Assembly (NCBI GenBank): GCA_027625915.1
Contig: JANTQA010000057.1
Span: 3,162,001-3,226,000, forward strand
Reading direction: 5' to 3'
Length of the DNA: 64,000 nucleotides
DNA from: Anaeramoeba flamelloides
Taxonomy: Eukaryota; Metamonada; Anaeramoebidae
In this document: piece by piece, positions 12,850 to 24,153 of the stretch
Numbering within the stretch: position 1 is the first letter of the stretch
Layout of the letters: each line of letters starts with the position of its first letter
Made by a program: the position numbers and the translations under genes
Notes under the pieces: generated by a model
The model's database searches: none
What the model saw: only the letters and a program-made list of their open reading frames with translations
Told to the model about the DNA's origin: nothing

Positions 12850-13598
12850 GGGATTAGCGTCTACCAAGGAGAAGCCTAGGATCAAAGTATGTTGTTATTG
12901 GACCTAACCGCATTCGTGTTACATGGTTGAAATGTCTCTAAAAAATCGATTCGTCGAGTAGTAATATTTGTTGATCTCATAAATTAAAAATGATCAATGT
13001 ATTAGTAAAAATCCCAACAATTTCAGAATAAAATCTACATTTTGCCATAAATTTAAAGGTTGAATTATCAATATTCAGACTACAAAGTCACAAAATATAT
13101 TTCTTAAATTTATGGCGAAATGTAGATTAGTTACTAAAAAATTTGTTTTTTTTTAAAAATTAAATAATTATCGAATAAATTTTTTTTGACAAATTATTTC
13201 CCAAATCATGTAAATATATTGATATTATAAGTATCTTTAACCAAAGCAAACAAAAATAATCAGTCTTTTTGCTTTTATGTTGATGATTATTGAGTTAATC
13301 TTTGAAATTCAAAAATTATAAAAAATAGTTACTGTTGGAAGTTCTAAATCTAAATTATTAAATACCAGAATACTGTATTTTTGGTTTCTATTTTTAGATT
13401 TGGAAAAGGAATTAAAAAAAATAATTTCAAAATGAAACTTTTTTAATTGTGATCATTATTAAAAAATGTAATAATTTATTGTACAATAAGATTTATAATA
13501 GATTTTTTAGAACTATTTGAGCCATGGTGTACCAATATCATTTACACCCAAGTACAACATACTTTGATTAGAGAGAAATCTATGATGGTGCTAATCCC
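12850..13598. mobile_element. TTAA-flanked non-autonomous element, copy B
   Basis: A perfect TTAA lies directly outside both ends (12846-12849 and 13599-13602), with termini GGGATTAGC and GCTAATCCC. The body aligns end to end with copy A (9186-9938) with scattered substitutions and small indels, so both descend from the same 750-bp element. It has no coding capacity. Confidence 0.75.
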
Positions 13599-13602
13599 TT
13601 AA

Positions 13603-16600
13603 GTTTCATTCTTTTTTCATATTGCTTTTATCTCTCTAGTTTTCCTTTCTCTTTTTCTTATCTTGATTAAAAAGGTCTTTTATCTTTTCATTATTTAAAA
13701 AGTTATCCTGTGGGCTATTATAATACCTAAATTATAGTTAGGGTAAAAAAAATTCAATACTAAACTTAGTTTAAACCAAATTTTTCACATATTTTTTTTC
13801 AAATATCAATTATTTTATATTGCTTAGTACCCTGTATTTGTCTAAATTTCATCAAGTTTTTAAAAAAGATTTAAAATGATATTGATGTACTAATATATTT
13901 ATTTTCTGATTTGTCTTTAATCCAGATTTGAATTATAATAAAAAGTCAAAAGAGTTCAAAGATAAAGTAGTTAAGTAATTGATTTTTTTTTTTTGAAATT
14001 AGAAAAAAAAATAATAATTATTCATTTTTACATTTTTTTTAAAAGATTTTTATTTTTATTTTAATTTTTTAAATCAGAAATTTTATTACAATAATAGTAA
14101 TTCAAAACTCAACACATTAATTTAATAATAACAATAATTAAACAAAGTTGTTAATTTTATGATAAAAAAAAATTAAAAAAAAATATATTACTGAAAAAAT
14201 TTTAATTTGTTTTAGAAAAAAATTCAATAAATATTAAATCAAGAGAAAAATGAAATTTATTTCTTTAGGCCAAAATTAAATTTTTAATATGATTAATTTA
14301 TTAAAACTTTTATTTAAGTAATAGAAAATACTTGAAAAAATAAAAAAAAAATTGTAAAATAATTTCATTTATTAAATTGGAATCAAACAAATATAAACTT
14401 TTAATAAAATAATGTAATAAACCCTAAATTTAAAAAAAAATAAATAATAAATCGTAAATATTATTAAAAGATAATACAATAATCTTCGAAACCAATTTTT
14501 TTTTTTTGAATTTTGTACTTAGTAAAAATTTGAATAATATATTTGTGAAATTTGATTTTTTCCTTTCTAAATTAATACAGATCTTGGGAAAAAAGTTATG
14601 ATATATGGATTCTTATTCAATATTATTGTTTATTTTATTTCTAGTTTTTAAAAAGTCAGAAAATAAACAATATTAAAATTTAAAAAACATAATTAATTAT
14701 TAATCTGACTCGAACTTTTGACCAAATCATTTAAATTTGAAAAAAAATCTTTATGAAAAAAAATCACAAATTTTTCAATGAAAAAAAATATTATTTTTTT
14801 TTCAAATTTAATTTATATTTTTTTCTTATTTTCAATTATTTGGAGTCGAATATAGATATAGATATTGATATTGAATGGTAATCAGTAGATAAAACAATTT
14901 TTATATGATGCCAAAATATGGTTCCTAAAGAATAAATTATTTAATAAATTATTTTAGGAAATTTTGGGGTGCAAAGGGAACCAAACAAAATCCCAGTAAA
15001 GTGTGATGTGTTTTAACTATTAAAGCTAAGAGGTTTTTGATGTGTAGACAAACTTTTCAAAAAAAAAAAAAAATTTTTTTTTGACAAAATTTGTAGGTTA
15101 AAAATAATAAAATCACAAGAACCAAGAACAATTCACAAAGGTTGAAAATTTTTTTTCAAATTATTTTTTTATTGTTAGGCGTGTTTATCATTTTTAATGA
15201 TAAATTTTTCTTTCTAAGATAATTTTTTATAAATTCTATATCTTATAACCCTTTGATAACATTTCGATTTAAAGATTTTGTTTGAAATTTAATCGGTATG
15301 TTTGGGGTGCTGTGGGATATAAATGACCTTTGAAGATAAAATAAGAAATACGTAGATTAATACACACCAAAGAATATTTTATACCTGTCTGAAATTAAAC
15401 TAATAAATCATTATATTTTCTTTAAATTTTGAAAAAACCCAAATTCTTAATTCCCAATTAAGAAAAACTATTAGCTTTATTTTGATCTTCAATTGTTGAT
15501 CTTATTAAATCCTAAAAAAATCAATATTATTACAATAATCACTTTTACTATTTCAATAAAATTAAAATTACACTTTTTTACTTGTGGCTATAGATCTTGT
15601 AATAAAAAAATTATTTTATAAAAAAGAAAAAACTGAAAAAAAAAAATAAATCAAAAAATGATTTCAATTGTGAAATTTTTAAAAAAAATATTTCTTCTGA
15701 ATAGATGTTCAATTAATATAATCACATGTAATTCATGAAATACAACGGGTTCTCTTGGGCTGGAAAATGGTTTATTTCTGAGTTGTCCATACTTTCATGT
15801 TTTGTTACCCAGTGCTATTAAGTAGCCACTTGATCTTGTTCCTTTGTAAAACTTCTTCTCAATATAAAAAAAAAATCAACAATGGGAAAATGAAAAAAAA
15901 AACAAATTTATTATATTTATAATTAAAAACAATATAAAAAGTAGTTTGAAGGTTCAGAATCAATATGTTTACTTTTGGACTGTTCCATCTTGTGGAAAAA
16001 AATTGAAAAATTAAATGAAAGAATTAATCCAGATAAACAAAAATAATAAACAACAAAAATAATATCTTTGATTTTATTCAAAATAAAGACTCATTATTTA
16101 TTCTATCATTAGTCATTATAATCAAGAAAATTATGATTCTTTATTTAAATTTCTAAACAAAAATTTAGAAATTCAGGAAGTGCAGTAGATTTCCATCAAT
16201 TTCCGTAGGGGTGCAGTAGAGTAAATAACTTTTCAGAATTTAAAAGAATTGAATTAAATCTTTCATTTTTCTATTCTTTGAAATTTTGGAAAATATAACA
16301 GCGGTTTTTTTTAATTCTTGTTTTTGTTTGAAAAATCTATTGAATTTCTCATCATTTGTGATTTTTTATTGTAATTTTCTGAATAAAAAAAAATCAAAAA
16401 AAAACTAATTGCTCTAAGAGGAAATTAATTTCCTCCCTTCAAAATAAAAATAAAAAGAATCAATGTGTTTTGCTCTTAGAAGCAATGGTAATTTTTGATC
16501 GATTTTAGATTTGGAAAAAAAGTGAAAATTTTTTGTATATGGTTCAAATGCCTTAAAAAAATTAAAAATAAAAAATATAAATTGTAAAATAAAAAATAAA

Positions 16601-16751
16601 ATAAAAAAATAAAAATAAATTTGCTTTGTTTGAATAAAATATTAAAAAAAGTATCTTGGAAAATAATAAGAAAAATAAAAATGATTAAAGTAATAAAATT
16701 AAAAAGGTTGAAATATAAAATTGTTAATATAATAAAATAAATTGATTTTAA
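13603..16751. other. Long AT-rich spacer, no gene seen
   Basis: More than 3 kb of extreme A/T homopolymer-rich DNA with stops in all frames. I recognise no repeat family here. The final part (16540-16750) is almost pure A/T and lies just beyond the 3' end of the p150 gene, where it probably supplies the polyadenylation region. Confidence 0.6.
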
Positions 16752-19700
16752 TTAAATTAATAAGTTTGTGTGTATTTTTTTCAATTGTTTATAGTTCAAG
16801 ATTAGTGAATGTTTATTTGAAGGTTGGGTAGTTTTAGGGATGGTCAACTTGGCGATTAATTTGATGTTTTTATTGTTTAATTGTCTAATTTTTGGTTTAT
16901 TTAAAAACTTACCAAGTGAAGTTGATGTTGTGTTTGAACCTTCTCCTTTGAGATTTAAAAATACATTTTTAACTTTGTCTGCTACATTTAAGGTATCCTT
17001 TTGTAATTGTTGAAGGTTTTTTTTTTGTAATTGATATTTGGTTAATCCATGTGGGTCTGAAAGATCAACAACTTTGATTTGCGCTGAGTTTGTTCTGATT
17101 GTTTTCATCAAGTTGTTGATTTCATTTTGGTGAGTTTTAATATTGTTAATTTCGTTTTGTTTGTTTTTATCAATATATGAAGAGCTAGAATCAATGTTTT
17201 TATTATTGGTATTATGTTGAGAATAAGTGAACAAAAGTCTTGATTCTCCTCCAGTTTGTGGTAATTTCGAATTTCGTTTTATTGATTTTGATTTTAAGCA
17301 AGTGTATTCTTGTTGTAAATATTTGAGAGATTTGGTTAATCTTAGTACATCAACAGAAGATGTGATGATCGTATCAGAACTTCTTCCAAGTAAATTCGAG
17401 ATTCCTGAGGTATCTCCTTCGGCGACTTTACGTAGTGTTTCTTCCAATTCGTTATTTTTGGTTTGTAAAATATCATATCGATTTCCAATTTCTTGAATTT
17501 CTGATTTGTAAAATATTTTTTTTTGGTTTAATTGTTCGACTTTTGATTTTAAAACAATTGCCTCTTTGCTTTGGTTTTTCAATGTTTCAATTTTCTTGGT
17601 ATCTAATTCGTTTTGCATTTTAGAATCTTGAAATTGTTGTTCTTTTTGTTTTAAATTTTCTTTTAATTTGTAATTTTCCTCTCCTAATAATTCCATTTGT
17701 GGCTTCAAGTCAAACGTTGAAAGTAATAATTGTTTTTTTTTTTGGATTTTAGAGTTCCATGGTAAATCGTTTTCATTGGAATCTTGTAATAAAATGTTGT
17801 TTTCTGTTTGTGTTTCGTTTGAATTCAAGTTGTTGTTATCATTTATCAGCACAATCATTTTTTCTGAAAGTTGTGAAACTAATTTATTTAAAAAGACAAT
17901 AATTTCAAATAATTTTGAATTTTCGTTTAATAGAATATTTTCTGGTAAATTGTTCAGTGAAAGTGTTTCGTAAATTAACATTTTTTGGATTTTTTTTAAT
18001 TTTGTTGTTGAAAGTTCATTTTTTGGTGATGATAGATTTAGCATTTCTTCAACTTCTTTTGAAATTATTTTTGCTTCACTTAATAGTTTCCATGTGTTTT
18101 CATGAATTATTTTCACCAAATCTTGTATATTTTCATTTGGTTCAATTTTCATTCCAAGAAATTTATCTTTGAGATCAATGGTTATTTTTAAAAATTTATT
18201 CATTTGCTCTCTGATGATTTTCATCGTTTTCAATGTTTCCTGTTCATTGGAGTATTCAATGTTATCCTTTGTGATCAAAATTCTTGATTGGATGAATTCG
18301 TTTATCAAATTGATATAGTTTGTCAATTCTAGCATTGATGCCAAAACAGAGAATATTATTGTTGATAAAGTTTTTTCTAATTCCATCCATTTTGGTAGAT
18401 TTGGTAAAAATGTGTTGAATTTTCGTTGCATTAGCGAGGTGCATTCTGTTAATTCCGTCAAGCTTGAACTAGATTCAACCAAATCTTGTTTGAACATTGC
18501 AAGGAATTGGTCAACAATCCTTTCGATTTGTGCAATCTGTGGATATAGTTTTTGTGATAAGATCTTGTATCCTGTTTCGTCTGCATTTGAAAGCCCATAT
18601 TCATATTGATTTAATAAGTATTCAAGAATGGATAATAAATTGTGGAATTTAATTGAAAATGAAAACGAATCATAATCATATTTTTTAGATTCATTATCTG
18701 TTTCTTCTTCTTTTTCAATTTCATTTTGTGTTTTACTTTTCTTAGTAAATGATGTTAGGGTTGATATTTTTGACATGATTCTTTCAAGTGGATAAAGCGT
18801 GTCGATTGTTTCAAGAAGAGTGGTATGTTTGAATTTCATTCTTTTGACAAACAATACTGATTCAAAGGATTTCAAATCATCACTGATGATTTCTTCAGGT
18901 AAGACATTGGTTATCAAGCTATTTTTTAATCTGAATTGATTGGCAATTATCTTTTCATGATTAATTTCAATTTTAGTTGCCCTGATTTTGTTTTCTAATT
19001 TATTGACCTTTGAGCTCAATGTTTGAAGGTCTCCTCTTCCCTTTTTCATTTGATGCATTTCAATTTGTTGTCCAATTTCTTTTTCTTTGAGCTCGTTGAT
19101 TTCATTCTTCAATATTTGGATCAATTCTCGGTATTGTTCCACTGTCGAATCCTTGTCTTCAATTTCTTGTTTCAATTCAATGAGTGTAAGGTCTGATTCT
19201 TGTAATAATAGATCTTTTTCTTCCAATTCTTCTCTTAATTCCGTTTCGTCTAATTCTCTTTGTTCGTCAAGTTCTTTATTTAGATTGATCAGTGTTTGTA
19301 AATCATCAATTTCAGTTCTTTGTTTCGAAATGGTTTCTTCTAATTGTAAGATTTTTTCACTCAGATCTTCAATCATTTCTTGATATTGCGAACTCTCATC
19401 AAGTTGTAATTTTAGTTCTTCCAGATCATCATTCAATATGTTGTTTTTTTCATTGACCAATGTTAATTCTTCTTGTAAATCTTGAACCAATTCATTTTCT
19501 TCTTTCAACACTTCAATCTCCTCCATTAACTCTTTTTTTTCTTCATCGCCTTGTTCTTTGATATTCAAAAGTGCATCTCGTAACCTTTCATTTTTAGCCA
19601 TCACAATCTTATAATTGCTTTGGTCATCCCTGTTTGTTAACAATTCTCCTTCTCCTGCTGCATCAATTTCAAGCTTTAAACTGTTTAATTCAATTTCTAA

Positions 19701-20853
19701 TTCTTCAATTTGAAGCTCCTTTTCTTCAACTTCAAGATTGCTGTTCTCAAGTTGTTGTTCCAATTGCTCTTTGTCCATTGTTAGCTTTTCCAACATGTCA
19801 TTGAGATCGTTTAATTCTTCTTCAAGCTCGTTTGATTTGTTGTTGTCTTCATTGGTGCTAATCTCGGTATTTTTGATCTTAATTTCAAGCATTTTAATAT
19901 TGGTTCTTAATTTGTCATTGTTGATCCTTTCATGTTTTAAGTCTTCTTCCAGGTTATTTATTGTTTCTAAATAGCTTTCTTTGCTTTCGCTTGAGACTAT
20001 GTCCTGCTTTGTGATTTCCAGACTCTCGTTTTGTGTTTCGTTTTCTAAGCTTTCATATTTCTTTTGGAGTGATGCCAATTCCTTTTCTAATCGTTTGATC
20101 TTCAAGTTGGCAGATTTTAAAGAGACACCTCCTTGTGGCTTTTCTGTTGGCTTTGTCTTTGCTTTCGATTTCTGAAGTTTTAACTCACTTTCAAGTTCTT
20201 GCTTTTCAAAGTTCAGTGTTTCAACCTGTGATAGCAACTGTTTGTTTTCATATTTCAATTTCGAGATTTCTCCTTTGTTGTCAACAATTTTTGGGCTTCC
20301 TTTCTCTTTTGATTTGGAAACAGTTTTGGTGCTGCCTTTTTCTTTTGATTTGGAAACAGTTTTTGGGCTGCTTTTCTCTTTTGACTTGGAAACAGTTTTG
20401 GTGCTGCCTTTCTCTTTTAACTTGGATTGTGTTCCCTTGCTTGTGCCTTTGATTTTTTTTGGTCCTGTTTTTGTCGTAGACGTTTTTACTTTCGAAGTCG
20501 TTGTTTTCTTGGTTGTTTTGGTTCCAATTGTTTTGGTTCCAATTCTTTTGGTACTTGGTGAGTTTTTTTTCACCTTTTGGCGAATCTTCTTTGTCTTTGT
20601 CTTTGGTTTTTCTTTTTCTTTTTCTTCTGTTGTGCTCTTGTTACTTAAGTTATCGAGTCCTTCAACTAAGTCATCAATTTCGCTAAAGTCGATTTCTGAT
20701 TTGATTGATTTTTTTGTTTTTTTAACAGTCTTTTTAACTCTGCCTCGTCCTCGTCCTCTTCCCTTCACTTTTGTTTTTGCTCTTCCTCTTCCTCTTCCTC
20801 TTCCTCTTCCTCGTGTTTTTTTTTTTAACTCCCGTTGTTGATGTACTGCTCAT
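16752..20853 (-). CDS. Dynactin large subunit (p150Glued/DCTN1-like), no CAP-Gly, copy 2
   Basis: Dynactin p150 is the dynein-activating arm that links dynein to microtubules and cargo. Three regions match animal DCTN1 by eye. LNKELDEQRELDETELREEL, about residue 500, parallels the end of CC1. The YEYGLSNADETGYKILSQKL stretch parallels the intercoil globular domain (the YEHALSQ...YKKVGSLYPE region of human). The C-terminal part reads KVVDLSDPHG and ends HSLILNYKQLKKIHTNLLI, like the human VVDITRT...HRLVLTQEQLHQLHSRLI end. Length is about 1,365 residues, close to DCTN1. The N-terminus is RG repeats, Lys-rich sequence and four KSKEKGS-type 11-mers, with no GKNDG CAP-Gly signature. The likely start is ATG 20851-20853 as in copy 1. 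An 11-T run at 20816-20826 (10 in copy 1) shifts the frame, so the uninterrupted 1,338-codon frame starts at 20768. Confidence 0.8.
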
Positions 20854-21310
20854 TTTTTTTTTTATTTAAAATTTTTTTTTTTAAAAAAAAATAAAAATAG
20901 AAATAAAAAAAAATTTGAAAAAAATGAAATTCTTTTTTTTTATTTTATCAAATAAGCTATTTTAAGCTTTTCAAATTCTCTCTTTGACCAATTAAGTTGG
21001 TTGTGGTTTTTTTTTCATTTTAAAAAACATATTTGATTATTAATATTATCAGAATTTTCACAAGCAAAGACAAACCTTATTATTATTACTTGAGAAAAAT
21101 TAATAAAAAAGATTTTTTTTAATCCTTATTTGAGCAATCGACCTTGGTTTTCTTCTGATTTGGATCTCTTCTCTTTTTTTTGAACAATCTTTCAAACAAA
21201 TTTTTACAAAAACAATTATTATTTAATGAAATAATTTTTAATTCAAATTAACCTTTGAAAAATATATCAAACAGAGTAATTCTTTTTGAAATAACACCTT
21301 GATTTAGAAC
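19143..21310. repeat. Segmental duplication, copy 2 (pairs with 1-2170)
   Basis: This aligns with 1-2170 in the same orientation with very high identity through the coding part and about 340 bp of upstream flank, then weaker similarity to about 21310. Only this copy shows the rest of the gene, because the other is cut by the window edge. Confidence 0.85.
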
Positions 21311-21694
21311 TACATAAATTTTCTTGTTAAAAGATCAATCTAAGTAAAAGTATTGTAAAATTTTAAATTGTCTTTATTTTTTGAGTGATAGTGTTAGGAT
21401 CCTAAAAAGGTTTATTTATGTTTTTTACTCCAAAAAGTGAATAAATTTATGTTAATTCAAAAGACCTATGCTTCAGTTACAATTTTATATACCCAAAACC
21501 ATCAAAGGAAATATCAATATTTAAGAACAAACCTTTAAAATTAATTTCTCCTTTTTACTCTTAGTGTACTTTTTAGTTGTTCAACTAAAGTATAAGCGTC
21601 CATAAATTTTCCAAAACAATTTTCATTTATTCTCGTTTCAACACAAATTGAATTTTTTTTTTTTTCAAATTCAATCAAAAAGAATCTGTCTGTA
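20854..21694. promoter_or_regulatory. Bidirectional intergenic region between p150 and the CH-domain gene
   Basis: These 840 bp separate two divergently transcribed genes, so both 5' regions must lie here. The p150-proximal half is conserved with copy 1 and contains T/A homopolymer runs. The half next to the CH gene is not duplicated. No defined promoter motif can be called. Confidence 0.4.
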
Positions 21695-24153
21695 ATGTCT
21701 TTAGCAAGAAAAAATTTTAGAAATTTTATTGGGAATAAAGTTCGAACAAATAGGGAGGAATTATCTTTGGCTTATTTAACTCAACTAATTGAAGTCAAAA
21801 CATGGTTAGAACGATTTTTAAAAATTAGACTTCCAGGAACACCTTCTCTTTTAGTACGTGTTTTTTTTTTTTAATAACAACTCCTTTTGTTTTTTTGCAA
21901 AAGACTTTAAACTAAAAAAAAAAAAATAAAAAACAAAAAAAACTTTATTTCTTCTTTTCTCAGGGAAGGGTTTTACAAAATGGAATTGTTTTGGCAAAAC
22001 TTGCAAAAACAATCTGTCCTGAAGTTGTAGGAAAAGTTTGGACAGGTAAAACACTTTCAATGAAACATATCGATAATATTAATTATTTTTTCAAAGCTGT
22101 AAAAAAATTAGATTTGGTTCCTTCTGTTATTCTCTTTGAAACTATCGATCTTTTTGAAAGAAAAAATATTGCAGCTGTTATTTATACAATATACGCCTCA
22201 GCAATTGAACTTCATAATCGAAACATTGCACCTAATATTTTAGATGTAAAAGTCAATCGTCCATTTACTTTAAAGGAAAAAAAAGAAGCGCTTGAATTAA
22301 TTAAAGGTATTGATCTTTATAAAATCAAGCAAATCAACGCACTTAAAATCCAAAAAGATCCACCAGAAAGTTTGAAATTCTTTTTTAAATTTCTTTATCA
22401 ATTTTTTGTTTGAAAATTATCACTTTTTTTTTTCTTTTCTTCAAGTCTTGACAAAAATAAGAACGAAACTGAAAATTACAAAAATGGATCAAATTAATCA
22501 AAAACTTTACGCCTTTTTTATTTTTATTTACTCTTTTTGTAATTAGTTTGGGAAACATATTATAAAGACAAAACTGAAACAATTGAAATTTTACAAGGAT
22601 TATTTCAAGGTTATTTTTTTTCTAAAAAGTACCCTATTTTTTTAACAAATTTACAACCTGAAGGAAGAGGCACTGAAAAAGAAATTGAAAATGAAAAGAA
22701 AAAACAAGAGGAAAAAGAAAAAGAAAAAGACAAAGATCAAGATCAAACAGAAGAAGAAAACTCAATAAAAAATAAAAAAAAGGAAAAAATAAATGAAAAT
22801 AAAAATATTGAACTCATTAAACAAAAACAAAAAGAAACAACGAATGATGAAAATCCAAAACCAAAAAAAAAAACTAAAAAAGAATCAAAAACAACTTCAT
22901 TTTCTAGCACAAGTAATACCTCATCTTCCACCACATCTTCTTCGTCATCAACCTCAAGTTCAAGTGAAGATGAAAAGAACAAGAAAAAGAAAAAAAAAAA
23001 AAAAGAAAATACAAAAGTAGGTAAAAAAGATAATAAAAAAGGAATTAAAAGTGAAAGTAAAAGTGGAAATGAAAGTGAAAGTGAAAATGAGAATGAAGGT
23101 AAAAGTAAAAGTAAAAAAGAAGCTGAAGAAAAAGAAAAACAGAACCAAACAAAATTAAAATTGAAAAATGAAGATCAAAAAGAAAAAAAAAATGTTCAAA
23201 CAAATAATCAAATGGAAAACAATAATAACGATGAGGAAATAAATGAAGAAATTCAAATCAAAAAAGAAGAAAAAGAAAAGGAAACAAAAACAAATGAAGA
23301 AAAAGAAAAAGAAGATGGAAAAAATGAAGAAAAAATTAAAAATGTTGAAAAAGGAACAGAAGAACAAATCAGAAAGAATAAACATAAGAAGAAATTAGAA
23401 ATAAAAGAAGATAAAGAAATTAAAAAAGACAATAAAAAAGAAGAAAAAGAAAAAGAAGAAGGAAAAAAGAAAGAAAAAATTAAAAATGTCGAAAAAGAAA
23501 CAGAAGAACAAATCAGAAAGAATAAAAAAGATGAAAAAGAAATAAAAGAAGAAAAAGAAAAAACAAAAGTAGGTAAAAAAGATGAGACAAAAGAAACGAA
23601 AAGTAAAAGTGAAAGTGAAAAAGAAAGTGAAAATAAAAAGAAAATAGAAAAAGAAGAACAGATCATAAAGAATAAAAAAGATGAAAAAGAAAACGAAAAA
23701 AGAGAAACAAAAAAAAAGAAAGAAAACGAAAAAATTGAAAAGGATACAAAAATAAAAAAGAAAGAGAAAATTCAAAAGGAAATAGGAACAAAAAAGAATA
23801 AACAAATAGAAAAAGAAATAAAAGATGAAAAAGAAATAAAAGAAGTTAAAAAAAAAACAAAAGTAGGTAAAAAAGATGAGACAAAAAAAACGAAAAGTAA
23901 AAGTAAAAGTGAAAAAGAAAGTGAAAATAAAAAGAAAATAGAAAAAGAAAAGAAAAAAGAAAAAGAATCAAATAAATTGAATCAAAAACAAATCCAAAAG
24001 CAAACTCAACATATAAAATCAAATATTAATCCTGAAAAAATCAAAAACAAAGGTTTGTTTTCACAATCTTTATTTACTATCTTCAATTTTATTTTTACAA
24101 ATCTTTCATTTACATCGAAACAACAAAAAAAAAAATTAGAGTCAATGAAATAA
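21695..24153 (+). CDS. IQGAP-type CH-domain protein with IQ-like motif and Lys/Glu-rich tail
   Basis: CH domains of the IQGAP type bind actin, and IQ motifs bind calmodulin-like light chains. The spliced model is exon 1 at 21695-21853, exon 2 at 21964-22369 and exon 3 at 22547-24153, about 723 residues. Intron 1 is GTACGT...CTCAG and keeps frame exactly. Intron 2, GTTTGA...ATTAG, fits the phase exactly. Residues 20-160 resemble the human IQGAP1 CH domain: LAYLTQLIEVKTWLE, QNGIVLAKLAK, then IDLFERKNIAAVIYTIYA (human has TDIYDRKNMPRCIYCIHA). Residues 203-216 (ILQGLFQGYFFSKK) fit a degenerate IQ motif. The rest is a low-complexity Lys/Glu/Ser tail built from the module seen again at 27.6-31.7 kb. 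A further intron near 24053-24141 could extend the protein slightly. No GAP-related domain is present, so this is not a full IQGAP. Confidence 0.75.
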
